Below the pieces are notes generated by a model. That model worked only from the letters and a program-made list of their open reading frames with translations. It was not told where the DNA came from and ran no database searches. A program made the position numbers and the translations under genes. Positions 43,549 to 52,736 of a stretch of DNA of 64,000 nt are shown in pieces; the first letter of the stretch is position 1; each line of letters opens with the position of its first letter. The stretch is from Rubritalea tangerina. Its GTDB lineage: Bacteria; Verrucomicrobiota; Verrucomicrobiia; Verrucomicrobiales; Akkermansiaceae. The stretch spans positions 62,001-126,000 of the forward strand of contig NZ_JBHUJB010000083.1 of NCBI RefSeq assembly GCF_042683245.1, written 5' to 3'.

Positions 43549-44637
43549 GTGATGGATTTTTTTAACCCGAAGCTGTTGGAGGGGGCGCAGGCTTACTGTG
43601 TGGAGCATGGCTTGTTGTTGGACGCGCGGTGGTCGGTGCGGGGTGACTGGGCACCAAAGGACATCAAATGGGATGGGGTGATCTTTGGTTTGGTGGACCA
43701 AGAAGCTATTCTAGAGCGCATGCGCGCGTTGAGAATACCGTCGATGGATTTAGTCAGGGAAGGCAGTGCGCAGTCGGTGACTCCCGACTACCAGGCATGT
43801 GGTCGGATGGCTGTAGAGGAGCTGTTGCGGGTGGGAGTGAAAGCCATGTTGATTCCTGTTTTATCACCGAGACAGCTTGATCAGAAATTTGCTCAGGGAG
43901 CTCAGGAAGCAGTGCGTGCGAGTGGTCTAAGAGAGGTATCGGTTTTTGGGGATGATGTGCAGGTTTACGATAGACTCATGCGCAAGGTGAAGGCATTGCA
44001 TCGCGAGGGGGTGGGAGCGATAGGCTTGTGTCTGCCTCATGCTGGGACAGCGTTTTCGCTGATCCAGCAATTGGAAGCGAGAGGTTTGCAGGTGCCGCGA
44101 GATGTGGCGATTGTGGTGATCGATAAGGATGCTCAGCGCACTGCTGAATTGGCACCCGTGCCCTTGACGACTGTTGAGCTGAACGAGTGGCATCGCGGTT
44201 TTGTGGCGGCTGAGCGGGTGCACCGAAAGATGGAAGGCGAGCAGCTGGTCCACTCACACATCAGCATTCCCCCCCATGGCATCCATGGCCGTACCAGCAC
44301 TGGACATGTGGAAGAGAAGGATCCGGTCATGGCCAAGGCCCTGAGTTTTCTCCATGCGCATTATCGTGCACCCATAGGGGTGCCAGAAGTGGCTGAAGCT
44401 GCTGGAGCATCTCGTAGGGTCTTAGAAATGCGATTTCGCGAGATTCTCAATACGAGCGTGCATGAAGAATTACGTCGTCTGAGGATAGAAGATGCCAAGC
44501 AAATGTTGTTAGAATCTGAGAAGAGTGTCACCGAGATTGCTGGGCTATGTGGATTCTCCTCGGTGCATTACTTTTCTGCGGCCTTCAAGCGGGTGGCGGG
44601 GCAGTCTCCGCGACAGTTCCAGAAGGCATCTCAGTGA
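43501..44637 (+). CDS. AraC/XylR-type transcriptional regulator with LacI-like sensor domain
   Basis: A 378-aa protein from the ATG at 43501; an in-frame ATG at 43468 lies within the promoter repeat. The N-terminal part (about 10-255) is a periplasmic-binding-protein-like sensor (RTIGLVMDFFNPKLLEGAQAY; GRMAVEELLRVG; VPRDVAIVVIDKDAQ). The C-terminal AraC double HTH lies at about 275-378 (GVPEVAEAAGASRRVLEMRFRE; EIAGLCGFSSVHYFSAAFKRVAG). Such regulators sense sugars. It is divergent from the PEP-CTERM gene and convergent, with a 7-bp overlap, with the next gene. Confidence 0.9.
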   Translation: MGRVDKSMMKKRTIGLVMDFFNPKLLEGAQAYCVEHGLLLDARWSVRGDWAPKDIKWDGVIFGLVDQEAILERMRALRIPSMDLVREGSAQSVTPDYQACGRMAVEELLRVGVKAMLIPVLSPRQLDQKFAQGAQEAVRASGLREVSVFGDDVQVYDRLMRKVKALHREGVGAIGLCLPHAGTAFSLIQQLEARGLQVPRDVAIVVIDKDAQRTAELAPVPLTTVELNEWHRGFVAAERVHRKMEGEQLVHSHISIPPHGIHGRTSTGHVEEKDPVMAKALSFLHAHYRAPIGVPEVAEAAGASRRVLEMRFREILNTSVHEELRRLRIEDAKQMLLESEKSVTEIAGLCGFSSVHYFSAAFKRVAGQSPRQFQKASQ

Positions 44638-45434
44638 TCTTTAAATGTTTGGCCTTTGATATTTATCAGGGAGGGCTGGAGGATGAGCAAGGTGAGTCGA
44701 TCTTTGTCGGTAGAGATGCCGATCGGTTGGATAAAGGTGTTGTTCACTTTTAGGGTGAGGCCGGTGGAAAGTGTGAGTTTCTTTTTACTTTCTGTTTCAA
44801 CAGCAAAGAGGGCAAGGCGCAGGTCCATAATGCTATAGTCTTCACTCAGAACTGCCTCTATCTCCACCTCTGTTGGGTGTTTAGAAAGTTTATTAGGATT
44901 TGTAAAAATTGTTAACTCTCCACTGCGACTGAGGTTGTGAAAGAGCAGTATTTCCTTGGCGTTAGATTGTTCGACCATTTCCATGGTCCACTCAGCGAAG
45001 GGATCGTTCTGGCGTTTGACTGAGATCAGTCTTCCTTGGATCTTGATTAGTGGAATCTTATCTTCAGTGAAGACATTGATTCTGATGAGTTTGTAGAGTT
45101 GTTCACTGGCGTGGAGGTGGAGTTGAGAGGTGGAAGTATTGTAGATGGCCCACTCATCCTTGCCCATGACGTAGCCTTCAGAGTTTGAGAAAAGTGGGGC
45201 GAGATTGACGAACTGGAATTCGGTACTTTTTTCAGTACGTAGTTGTTTTGGTAGTTCTTGGTGAGTGAGGCGTGGGAGATGGGTGTTCCCAAAAAGTTCA
45301 TTATATGAGTGGTCTCTGATAGTGAGGCTACGATAGACGAGTTTACGTTTGTCGGCGTCAATGGGCTTGGGGCGTGGAATGGTTTCAGCATTGAGAATAC
45401 TGATGAGGGCGAGAGCGATGAAGAAGCGGATCAT
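44631..45434 (-). CDS. Secreted protein of unknown function, third gene of a three-gene operon
   Basis: 267 aa from the ATG at 45434 (MIRFFIALALISILNAE, signal peptide). This ATG is one base past the TAA of the preceding gene, strong evidence for coupling and for this start. A segment around DEWAIYNTSTSQLHLHASEQ followed by PLIKIQGRLISV resembles two segments in the upstream neighbour. The shape (β-strand, helix, strand ending in a VQL/ISV-type edge) recalls short secretin N-domains. Ligand and role unknown. Confidence 0.6.
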   Translation of the reverse strand: MIRFFIALALISILNAETIPRPKPIDADKRKLVYRSLTIRDHSYNELFGNTHLPRLTHQELPKQLRTEKSTEFQFVNLAPLFSNSEGYVMGKDEWAIYNTSTSQLHLHASEQLYKLIRINVFTEDKIPLIKIQGRLISVKRQNDPFAEWTMEMVEQSNAKEILLFHNLSRSGELTIFTNPNKLSKHPTEVEIEAVLSEDYSIMDLRLALFAVETESKKKLTLSTGLTLKVNNTFIQPIGISTDKDRLTLLILQPSLINIKGQTFKDH

Positions 45435-45435
45435 G

Positions 45436-46992
45436 TTAGTGGGTGTGGAGCTGCGATTTGATAGATGCTTCAAGCAAGAGGTAGGTGGCATTATGGGAGT
45501 CTTGTTTGAGGAGGGTGGCAAGAGGGGTGCCGTCTTGTAGAGTGACTACAGATGTATGGCTGAGTGCTGGGCATTTCAGCGAGAGGTGCAAGTCTACATG
45601 GTAGCCATCTTCACACAAGACAGGTTCGAACTCACAGCTCATGGGGGCATCTTCATCGAGTGATTCTTGGAGCCGCGTTGTCGACTTTTCCCCACTTCTG
45701 CCAATGTTGCTAAAGCTAGCGAGTGTCTGGTATGAACGGTTCTTGATGGCTTGGTATGTCAGTGGGTTGGAATGGGCTGGGAGCTGGACTATATAGGCCT
45801 GGATGGCGATGTTTCTGGGGTTACTACAGCCACAGCAGAGAGGTGATAGAAGTTGTTCGATGAGGTCTATCTGGCGTGGAGTATTGTAGGTAATCAGGTT
45901 TTTTTGAGTGATATTAAGTACAGCCCATGTGCCGGCTTTGTGATCGATACCATGCATGGAAAGCCATTGTGTGACATCGATACAGATGTCGTCTTCATGG
46001 CTTTTTTCAGGAATGTTAGGCGCAGTGACGAGCTGCATTTTGCTCATGAGTAGGTAGTTGTTATGAAGTGACTCTAGTGTGCTGAAATCAGGTTCAGCGA
46101 AGGGGTCATCTTGGTCTGGTAGAGATAGCTGAAAAATTTCGTGTATCAGAAAGCTTTGTTTGCTGAAGACGTGGAGTAAAGGTGTGGCATCGGCATCTGG
46201 AATGTTAGGGGGGGCTGAAGGGCGAGTAATGAGACGTGCATCCTGGATAAGTTCAGTGAGGGCTGGAGCTTGGGCAACTTGTTGCTTACGAAAGTCAATG
46301 TGGAGGCTGCGTTGATTGTCGATGGGAATATTCCAGTTGGTCTGGGAGTTGAGGATGCCGGTTTGAGGGTTTTGTTGGTTAGGGTGTTCAATTTTGTAGT
46401 GGAGAGAAATTTTCTGGTCCTTGATTTCTGCATTTAAGTTCAATTTGTATGGACCGATCGTGGTGGATGCGGGGGTGGAAAATGCATGGAAGAGGCTTTG
46501 GTGGGTATATTGGTTTTTCTCAGTAAGTGTGATGAATGAATAACACTGGATAGGTGCGAGCTGATTGTAGGCGTTTGCGAGGTTTTTGAGTTTTTTGAGA
46601 TCTTCAAGTAGATAGCAGTGGAGTTGTTTTTTACTATCGTTGTAGAGGATCCACCCGCCTATCGAGGGGGCTATATTGAACTTTGCGAGGAGTTTTGCTG
46701 CATTGTAGACCCGATCATTTGGAGCAAAATAGTCAGCTAACTGAGGAGCTACGACTGGCTCTAGGTAGAGGCTGGCAGGATCAGGATGCGATTCTCTATG
46801 CATGTGCTTAAAATTGTAATGGTCACACGAAAATGGATCGTGAAAGGGGTCATCTAAAGCATTTTTGTCGGGTCCGTAGGGGGTGTGCTGCACGAGATAA
46901 TCTATAAAGGCTGGTTGCACCTGGTAGGAACATAGCTCATCAGCCAGCGATGTTATGATGCTGAGGAGGTAAATAAGGAATATGGAGCGCAT
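45436..46992 (-). CDS. Secreted two-repeat protein of unknown function, second gene of the operon
   Basis: A 518-aa protein with a signal peptide (1-17, ending LAD). It contains two related modules: about 108-158 (GGWILYNDSKKQLHCYLLED…IQCYSFITL) and about 350-405 (GTWAVLNITQKNLITYNTP…IAIQAYIVQLP). These are similar to each other and to a segment of the downstream gene. The pattern resembles secretin-type N-domains used for protein-protein contacts, but no channel region exists. The start codon overlaps the stop of the upstream lipoprotein gene. Confidence 0.6.
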   Translation of the reverse strand: MRSIFLIYLLSIITSLADELCSYQVQPAFIDYLVQHTPYGPDKNALDDPFHDPFSCDHYNFKHMHRESHPDPASLYLEPVVAPQLADYFAPNDRVYNAAKLLAKFNIAPSIGGWILYNDSKKQLHCYLLEDLKKLKNLANAYNQLAPIQCYSFITLTEKNQYTHQSLFHAFSTPASTTIGPYKLNLNAEIKDQKISLHYKIEHPNQQNPQTGILNSQTNWNIPIDNQRSLHIDFRKQQVAQAPALTELIQDARLITRPSAPPNIPDADATPLLHVFSKQSFLIHEIFQLSLPDQDDPFAEPDFSTLESLHNNYLLMSKMQLVTAPNIPEKSHEDDICIDVTQWLSMHGIDHKAGTWAVLNITQKNLITYNTPRQIDLIEQLLSPLCCGCSNPRNIAIQAYIVQLPAHSNPLTYQAIKNRSYQTLASFSNIGRSGEKSTTRLQESLDEDAPMSCEFEPVLCEDGYHVDLHLSLKCPALSHTSVVTLQDGTPLATLLKQDSHNATYLLLEASIKSQLHTH

Positions 46993-47849
46993 TAGAGAGT
47001 GGGTGTTAGTTTTGTTTGACCGCTGGAGTCTAACTCAGTGACTTGAATCACGAGAATGTAGTGGTGGAAGTTATCCTGTGAGAGCTCTAAAATCTGAGCT
47101 TGAGTTGGGTGGAGTATGCTTTGGGACGTGCGCTCAATCTTCAACTGAGTCTCTGGAATTTGGCATTTCAATGTGAAGTTTTTGAGTTCATAGAATCCTT
47201 TTTCGTTGGTTCGAGTGAGGGTGGCTTCGATTTGGTTATGTGTATCCCACTCCAAGTGAATGAATCCATCATTCGTGGTGCTGAGTAGGTGTTGTTGGAG
47301 GACTGTGGCGCGGTCAAGATCACTGGTTGACCAAGATTTTCCCGCTGTTTCATCTCGCGGGATGCTGCAAATTTTGATGCTGAGAGAGGGTAGGCTAGGG
47401 AGGTTTTTTAGGATGTGGTAGTAGTGGGATTCGAAGTTTTCAATGAGTTGAGGCGGGCCGTAGACGAGATAGTTTGAGTCATGGGGGAGGTAGAGAATGG
47501 CAGCTTTATCTGAGTCAGGTAGTAAGGAATGGAGGAAGCCAGTTTGGCGAGGCAGGTAGTAGGTTTTTTGCTTGAGTTGCGATTGGAGGGTGGCTGGGAC
47601 TTGTGTAGTTTTTGCGGGTGTATGTTGGAACTCATGGTGAAGAAGATTTCCTCTATGTGTTGGGTATGTCCGCAGGATGTTCTGGTGGGAGTGATAGGGC
47701 ACGAGAATGACTGAAGCTGGGTCATAGTTTTTTGGTGTGGGTTTTTTTTCAGCTGAGGGACCAGCTGGGGAGGATTTTTCCGCAGGGTCACAGCTGCTGA
47801 GAAAGCAGAGGCTGGGCAGAGTGAGGAATATACGAGGTAGAGAAAACAC
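46992..47849 (-). CDS. Putative lipoprotein, first gene of the three-gene operon
   Basis: A 285-aa lipoprotein (LSSC lipobox, Cys20, then a Ser/Pro/Lys linker). A module near residues 118-160 (AAILYLPHDSNYLVYGPPQ…LSIKICSIPRD) matches the strand-helix-strand segments of the two downstream proteins. It shares one base with the next gene. The three genes thus form one translationally coupled unit of related envelope proteins with no known family. Confidence 0.6.
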   Translation of the reverse strand: MFSLPRIFLTLPSLCFLSSCDPAEKSSPAGPSAEKKPTPKNYDPASVILVPYHSHQNILRTYPTHRGNLLHHEFQHTPAKTTQVPATLQSQLKQKTYYLPRQTGFLHSLLPDSDKAAILYLPHDSNYLVYGPPQLIENFESHYYHILKNLPSLPSLSIKICSIPRDETAGKSWSTSDLDRATVLQQHLLSTTNDGFIHLEWDTHNQIEATLTRTNEKGFYELKNFTLKCQIPETQLKIERTSQSILHPTQAQILELSQDNFHHYILVIQVTELDSSGQTKLTPTL

Positions 47850-47910
47850 AGCTGGATGTTAGGGAGCAGGTCTAAGATACCAAGCAGGAAATAGGTCTAT
47901 GGGTAACAGA

Positions 47911-47950
47911 AAGCCCCCAGGCCGTGGTGGATGGCCTGAGGGCTTCGTTT
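47911..47950 (-). terminator. Terminator after the PhyH gene at 48009
   Basis: Stem AGCCCCCAGGCC / GGCCTGAGGGCT with a 9-bp loop (47912-47944) and T-rich flank. It is the likely end of the minus-strand transcript from the aldo/keto reductase and PhyH genes. Confidence 0.75.
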
Positions 47951-48008
47951 ACAGCAATGTATCCGGCATTGCTAAAATGGTTGTGTGCTTATTACACGCG
48001 CTTATGGT

Positions 48009-48815
48009 CTAGGTTGCTGCGGCAGTGAGTTTTCCTGCGGCAGTGAGTTGGGCATCGAGAGCGGCTTGGTAGGCTTTCTTGGAGGCGACATTTTCTTGGG
48101 TTGAGGCGGCATAGTAGATGGCTCCCATGGCTTGGCGCGACTTTGTTTTAGAGGTATTGCCATCCGCCCAGTGGGTGGTGAGTGAGTGGTGGGCAATGAG
48201 GTGGCCGGCTTTGCACGGGAAGGACATGGTATTTTCGCGGTCGTAGGGGATGCCGAAGTCGAGGATGGTTTGGGAGAATCCGAGAACGCCACTGGAGCCG
48301 TGGGCGCGCATGCCAAATTTGTGGGAACCTTGGACGTAGTTGACGCAGCCTTGTTCGGGTTCGACATCTTCAAGGGCAAACCAGATGGTGATGGCGTGAT
48401 TTGGGGTGAGGTGGAAGAAGTAGCCGTCTTGGTGGGGTGGGGTGGCTTGGCCACCGCCAGCGTGCTTATTAAAGTACTGCATGTTGACCGGGCGGCTGGC
48501 TTCACCGAGGCAGATATCTGAGAGGGTGCGCAGCTTGCTTTGTTCGTCCATCATGGAGCCGAAGAAGGCATCGTGCTGCCACATATTTTGGAGTTGCTTG
48601 AGTGTCGACTTATCACTGGGGTCTTCATAGTAGACCTGGGTGTCGGGCATTGTTGGAACGACGTCTTGGATAAAGCGCGCTTTATTTTCTTTGATTTCAG
48701 CGAGCTCATCGGCATTGAAGAATCCTGGGATGGATACGTATCCGTTGAGGTTAAATTCGTGGTGGAGGCGTTGCTTATGTTTCAGCAGGGCGTCGGTTGT
48801 GAGTTTGGTTTCCAT
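48009..48815 (-). CDS. Phytanoyl-CoA dioxygenase (PhyH) family oxygenase A
   Basis: A 268-aa Fe(II)/2-oxoglutarate oxygenase. NEYWISIPGFFNADEL-like start (YVSIPGFFNADELAEIK), iron-binding HQD in PPHQDGYFFHL, VNYVQGSHKFG, and a distal HHSLTTHWADGN His/Arg region. PhyH-family enzymes hydroxylate many small molecules, including polyol- and phosphonate-type substrates, so the name does not fix the substrate. It is 15 bp downstream of the aldo/keto reductase gene (same operon). Confidence 0.85.
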   Translation of the reverse strand: METKLTTDALLKHKQRLHHEFNLNGYVSIPGFFNADELAEIKENKARFIQDVVPTMPDTQVYYEDPSDKSTLKQLQNMWQHDAFFGSMMDEQSKLRTLSDICLGEASRPVNMQYFNKHAGGGQATPPHQDGYFFHLTPNHAITIWFALEDVEPEQGCVNYVQGSHKFGMRAHGSSGVLGFSQTILDFGIPYDRENTMSFPCKAGHLIAHHSLTTHWADGNTSKTKSRQAMGAIYYAASTQENVASKKAYQAALDAQLTAAGKLTAAAT

Positions 48816-48830
48816 AGTTGTTAGTTTCTG

Positions 48831-49805
48831 TTAGTAAAAGCTGTGTTTCCAGGCGTGTGCGCTGAGCGCTGATACGAGTGCTGCGGGGAATGCGTTACCA
48901 TCTGAGTGACGGGTGTTGAGGTCGACTTCATGTTTATTGCGCATACCAGGGATGGTGAGGCTGACGGCACTTGGGTGGAGAGCGTAGCGTAGGGCGGCTT
49001 CAGCGAGGTTGGAGAAGTGTGGGGAACAGGTTTGTTTGATGGCATCGATACGCTGGAGGGTGGCTTCAAAGTTTCCGTCTTTGGCGTACATTTGATGCCG
49101 TTTGTCTGTGGCATCCCATTGCTTGAGTGTGTCGTGGGACCAAGTACCTGTGAGGGACCCTGAGTCGAGTGGCACACGCGCAATGATGGCGGTATTACTT
49201 TTCTCAGCCTCGGGCAGGAGTTCGTCGAGGGGTTCTTGTTCGAAGATATTGAATAGGACTTGGATGGAATCGACGAGGCCGAGCTGGGCGAGTGCGACGC
49301 CTTGGTCGGGGCGAGCATCGTGCAGGGAGACTCCGATATGTGCTACTTTTCCCTCAAGCTTGAGTGTGTTTAGGGCTTCTAACCAATCGAGTTCGTAGGC
49401 ACCGCGGTGGTACCATCCGTGGAGTTGGATGAGATCGATGCAGTCGGTATTAAGGCGTTTGAGGGAGGATTCAACCTGGTGGCGGATGTGGACGAGTGGG
49501 TAGCGACCGCGCATGGGGCTCTCGTTATCCATTTGTTGGTTCCAGACGGTGGGGGGGATTTTAGTGGCTGTGTAGATTCGGCTGTCACTCCATTGTTTAA
49601 GGGCTTTACCGATGACTGTTTCGGAACGTCCAGCGCCATAGAGCGCAGCGGTATCGACAAAGTTGATGCCTTGCTCGAATGCGTAGAGGAGGGTCTCGAT
49701 AGATTCGCGGTCATCGACCTCGCCCCAGGTGCCTCCGAGTTGCCAGCCGCCAAAGCCAATTTCTGAGACTTGCCAGTCTGTTTTGCCAAAGGATCGGTAT
49801 TGCAT
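48831..49805 (-). CDS. Aldo/keto reductase
   Basis: A 324-aa NAD(P)H-dependent reductase of the AKR superfamily. GFGGWQLGGTWGEVDD at the N-terminus; catalytic tetrad Asp/Tyr in DTAALYGAGRSE, Lys in TATKIPP and His in IQLHGWYH; coenzyme site near IPGMRNKHEVDLN. Length is typical. Divergent from the AraC regulator at 50002 across a 196-bp spacer, and upstream of PhyH A. Likely interconverts an aldehyde or keto-sugar and its alcohol. Confidence 0.92.
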   Translation of the reverse strand: MQYRSFGKTDWQVSEIGFGGWQLGGTWGEVDDRESIETLLYAFEQGINFVDTAALYGAGRSETVIGKALKQWSDSRIYTATKIPPTVWNQQMDNESPMRGRYPLVHIRHQVESSLKRLNTDCIDLIQLHGWYHRGAYELDWLEALNTLKLEGKVAHIGVSLHDARPDQGVALAQLGLVDSIQVLFNIFEQEPLDELLPEAEKSNTAIIARVPLDSGSLTGTWSHDTLKQWDATDKRHQMYAKDGNFEATLQRIDAIKQTCSPHFSNLAEAALRYALHPSAVSLTIPGMRNKHEVDLNTRHSDGNAFPAALVSALSAHAWKHSFY

Positions 49806-50001
49806 GCGCTTACTTGGTAGAGAGTTTGCGACGGCATTGAGGGCACTGGCGACATTGGGTGGGGTGGCAGTGCAGGGAGTGCTTGGGACGTTTCGCTTTG
49901 GGTGTTGTTTGCTCTTTCATGGTCACGACTATGCCGCTGGCTTGGCCGGGTCGAAACATTACAATATTTACAAAAAGTAATAATTATTCATCATATCGTG
50001 C

Positions 50002-50793
50002 GTGATTGAATTTTTACTGCACAGCTATGGTGAATTTAACAAGCAGAGTGTGATGCATCCGGCGGTGTGGCCACACTTTGATTTGTTGTTCATTCACGAG
50101 GGCAGGTTAGATTTGATGATCACAGGGAAGGGGCGTGTGAGTTTGGGAGCAGGTGAGGGGGTTTTACTCTTTCCTCAAACGGCATTTTCACCCTTTGGGA
50201 GGAAGAGTGAAGCGAGAGCATCGGTGCAGCATTTTTCGCTTGGAGATGGTCAGGGTTTACCTGAGCCCTTTACGATACTTGCGGGCAAGACCCACGCTTC
50301 GATTGTGCGCAAGGGGCCGAGGAATCCACAGTTGGAGGCGGATATTGAGCGGGCATTGGCGTTGGCGGTGGCGGAACCTACGCCGATGACGCAGTTGATG
50401 CGTGAGTCATTGCTAACCTTGATATTAGGTGAGTTTTTACGTGCAACGGTACCGAATCCGGCAAGGGAAACGAGCACTTCTGGGATTGTGAAGTGGGCTG
50501 AGACGCAGTCACTGGATACTCTCAGTGTGGAGGTCTTGGCAGCGAAGTCAGGGTTGACGCCGAGTGGTCTGCGCAGACGTTTTTTGAAGGATTTGAAGGT
50601 GACGCCTCAGAGCTATTTGTTGCGGCTACGGCTCAATGAGGCGGCGCGTTTGTTACGGGAGACGACATTGCCATTGAAGGAGATCGCCACTCGGCTGGGG
50701 TATTCAAGCAATGTGGCTTTTCATAATGCTTTTAAAAAAAGCCGACAACAGACACCGCGAGAATATAGGATGGGGCACCGGCCCAAAGCGTAG
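50002..50793 (+). CDS. AraC-family transcriptional regulator
   Basis: 263 aa starting with GTG at 50002. N-terminal cupin-like sensor (about 10-100; VWPHFDLLFIHEGRLDLMITGKG) and C-terminal AraC HTH pair (about 155-258; TLSVEVLAAKSGLTPSGLRRRF and PLKEIATRLGYSSNVAFHNAFKKS). It is divergent from the aldo/keto reductase-PhyH pair and is its probable regulator. Inducer unknown. Confidence 0.88.
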   Translation: MIEFLLHSYGEFNKQSVMHPAVWPHFDLLFIHEGRLDLMITGKGRVSLGAGEGVLLFPQTAFSPFGRKSEARASVQHFSLGDGQGLPEPFTILAGKTHASIVRKGPRNPQLEADIERALALAVAEPTPMTQLMRESLLTLILGEFLRATVPNPARETSTSGIVKWAETQSLDTLSVEVLAAKSGLTPSGLRRRFLKDLKVTPQSYLLRLRLNEAARLLRETTLPLKEIATRLGYSSNVAFHNAFKKSRQQTPREYRMGHRPKA

Positions 50794-50825
50794 AGTAGGC
50801 AGATCGCTTCGCATGCTGCACCACA

Positions 50826-51935
50826 CTAGGTAAAGCGGATGACGCTGCGGATACTCTTTCCTTGATGCATGAGATCGATGGCATGATTGATTTCACTTAG
50901 GTCGAGGTGGTGGGTGACCATGGGGCGGAGTTGGATTGCTCCGTTGAGTGCTCTGTCCACGTAGCTTGGGAGTTCGCTTCTTCCCATGACTCCGCCGAAG
51001 GTACAGCCGATGATTTTACGTCCACCTAGAAGTTCTGTGGGGTGGAAGCTGAGGCGCTGTTCGGGGCCCGTATTGCCAAGAAGGCAGCAGGTTCCCCAGA
51101 GTGGGTGAGCAGATGTTAGAGCATCTTGCATTGCGGCAATGGAGCCAGCGGCTTCGAATGTGTAGTCGCAGCCTCCATTGGTGTGTTCTTGGATTACTTC
51201 ACCTATGTTAGCGTCTTTCCCTGCTTGGAGGCAGTGGGTAGCTCCGAGTTGTTTGGCGAGTTCAAATTTTTCGGGATGGAGGTCGACAGCGATGATTTTG
51301 TCGGCCCCAGCAATGCGAGCTCCTTGGATGCATGAGAGGCCAATGCCTCCGAGGCCAAAGACGGCGACCGTGCTGCCAGGGTGCACCTTGGCGGTCTTGA
51401 GCACGGCACCGACACCTGTTGTCACTGCACAGCCTAATAGGCAGATTTCTTCAGCAGGAGCCTCGGAGGAAATTTTTGCAAAAGAGATTTCAGGAGCCAC
51501 AGTCCACTGGGAGAAGGTGGAACATCCCATGTAGTGCAGGACATCTTTTCCCTGATAACTTAAGCGTGATGTGCCATCCATCAGGACGCCTAATTTTTGG
51601 GTAGGCATGATGGTATAACAGTTGTTAGAGCGGCCAGAGCGGCAGGGGTAGCAATGTCCGCATTCGGATTTATAGAGAGGGATGACTTTGTCACCAAGCT
51701 TGAGGTTTTGGACGCCGGGTCCGAGCTCGCGGACGACACCGCAGCCTTCGTGGCCAGGTACAAAGGGGAATTTTCTCCAGGGTTCTGCGCCTGAGGCGGA
51801 GTGTGCATCGGTATGGCAGACGCCAGTGGCGAGCATTTCTACAAGCACTTCACCTTGTTGGGGTGCTTGGAGGTCGAGTTCGACGATTTCGAGTGGTTTT
51901 CCAGGTTCGAAGGCGACAGCGGCGCGTGTTTTCAT
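50826..51935 (-). CDS. Class III zinc alcohol dehydrogenase / S-(hydroxymethyl)glutathione dehydrogenase-like
   Basis: A 369-aa MDR enzyme. Catalytic zinc region GVCHTDAHSASG and GHEGCG, structural zinc Cys set SECGHCYPCRSGRSNNC, NAD motif AVFGLGGIGLSCIQGARIAGA, and CAVTTGVGAVLKTAKV typical of FrmA/AdhC. It oxidises formaldehyde-glutathione adduct or primary alcohols. It overlaps the creatininase gene by 4 bp, so the two are coupled. Confidence 0.9.
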   Translation of the reverse strand: MKTRAAVAFEPGKPLEIVELDLQAPQQGEVLVEMLATGVCHTDAHSASGAEPWRKFPFVPGHEGCGVVRELGPGVQNLKLGDKVIPLYKSECGHCYPCRSGRSNNCYTIMPTQKLGVLMDGTSRLSYQGKDVLHYMGCSTFSQWTVAPEISFAKISSEAPAEEICLLGCAVTTGVGAVLKTAKVHPGSTVAVFGLGGIGLSCIQGARIAGADKIIAVDLHPEKFELAKQLGATHCLQAGKDANIGEVIQEHTNGGCDYTFEAAGSIAAMQDALTSAHPLWGTCCLLGNTGPEQRLSFHPTELLGGRKIIGCTFGGVMGRSELPSYVDRALNGAIQLRPMVTHHLDLSEINHAIDLMHQGKSIRSVIRFT

Positions 51936-52639
51936 ATTTTAGCTTGTTCTATGATCCAATCGAGGAGGTGATCGCGGAGTTGGTCAGCTTGAGCGGGATC
52001 GAGAGCTCTGGGGTCTGCCCCGATGACGCCGAAGAGTGGGTGTGAGGGATCGCGGCGTTGGATGCCAGCGGGATTGGTTTCCTCAATGGGGGTGTTAGGG
52101 ATCTGTGTGAGGTCGATGCTTTCGGGCTTAAGCGAGTGGAGAAGTGAAGTTTCGAAGAGGCCACCATGGTCAGGATCGAGTGGGAGATCAGGGCAATCGG
52201 TGGGGCTGAGGATGATGAGTTTGAGGGCGCGCCATTTGGATTGCCATTGTTGTTGGAGTTCGGCGAGGGCATCGTGTTGGACGACGGCGAAGTGTCCGGT
52301 AAGAATGACGGCTTTTTTGACGCCGAGGCTTTCGAGTCGGGTGAGGGTTTTGAGCATGAGTCTGACGATGATGTCGGAATCTTCTCGATCTAGGAGGATG
52401 GTCCAGGGGTGATCGGCGATAGAGGCGAAGGCGCCGTAGTGGAGTGGTGGGAGGACGACCCCGCCGAGGGCATTGGCGGCGTGTTGGCAGAGTCCAGAGG
52501 CGGTGAGGGCATCGAGTCCGACGGGGGCGTGCCAGCCGTGCCATTCGATAGCGCCCAGAGGGATCCAGGCGATGGGGTTGGTTTCGAGGGCGCTGTAGAT
52601 TTGATGCGGGAGGAGGTGGGAGATATCGTTTTGTTGCAT
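51932..52639 (-). CDS. Creatininase-family amidohydrolase
   Basis: 235 aa from the ATG at 52639; the frame is open to 52822 but that part overlaps the next gene and is Pro-rich. Metal-binding WHGWHAPVGLDALTA and ILTGHFAVVQHDAL are typical of creatininase-like hydrolases, which open cyclic amides or deformylate compounds. Probably co-transcribed with PhyH B upstream and the ADH downstream. Substrate unknown. Confidence 0.85.
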   Translation of the reverse strand: MQQNDISHLLPHQIYSALETNPIAWIPLGAIEWHGWHAPVGLDALTASGLCQHAANALGGVVLPPLHYGAFASIADHPWTILLDREDSDIIVRLMLKTLTRLESLGVKKAVILTGHFAVVQHDALAELQQQWQSKWRALKLIILSPTDCPDLPLDPDHGGLFETSLLHSLKPESIDLTQIPNTPIEETNPAGIQRRDPSHPLFGVIGADPRALDPAQADQLRDHLLDWIIEQAKI

Positions 52640-52736
52640 GGGGAGAGGAGTAGTCTGAGCCTTGACTGGTGGAAAAGGGGGATGCGGTGGTATGGCATTT
52701 CCACCAGTATGGTTTGGTTCATGTAGAGCCGCTGGA

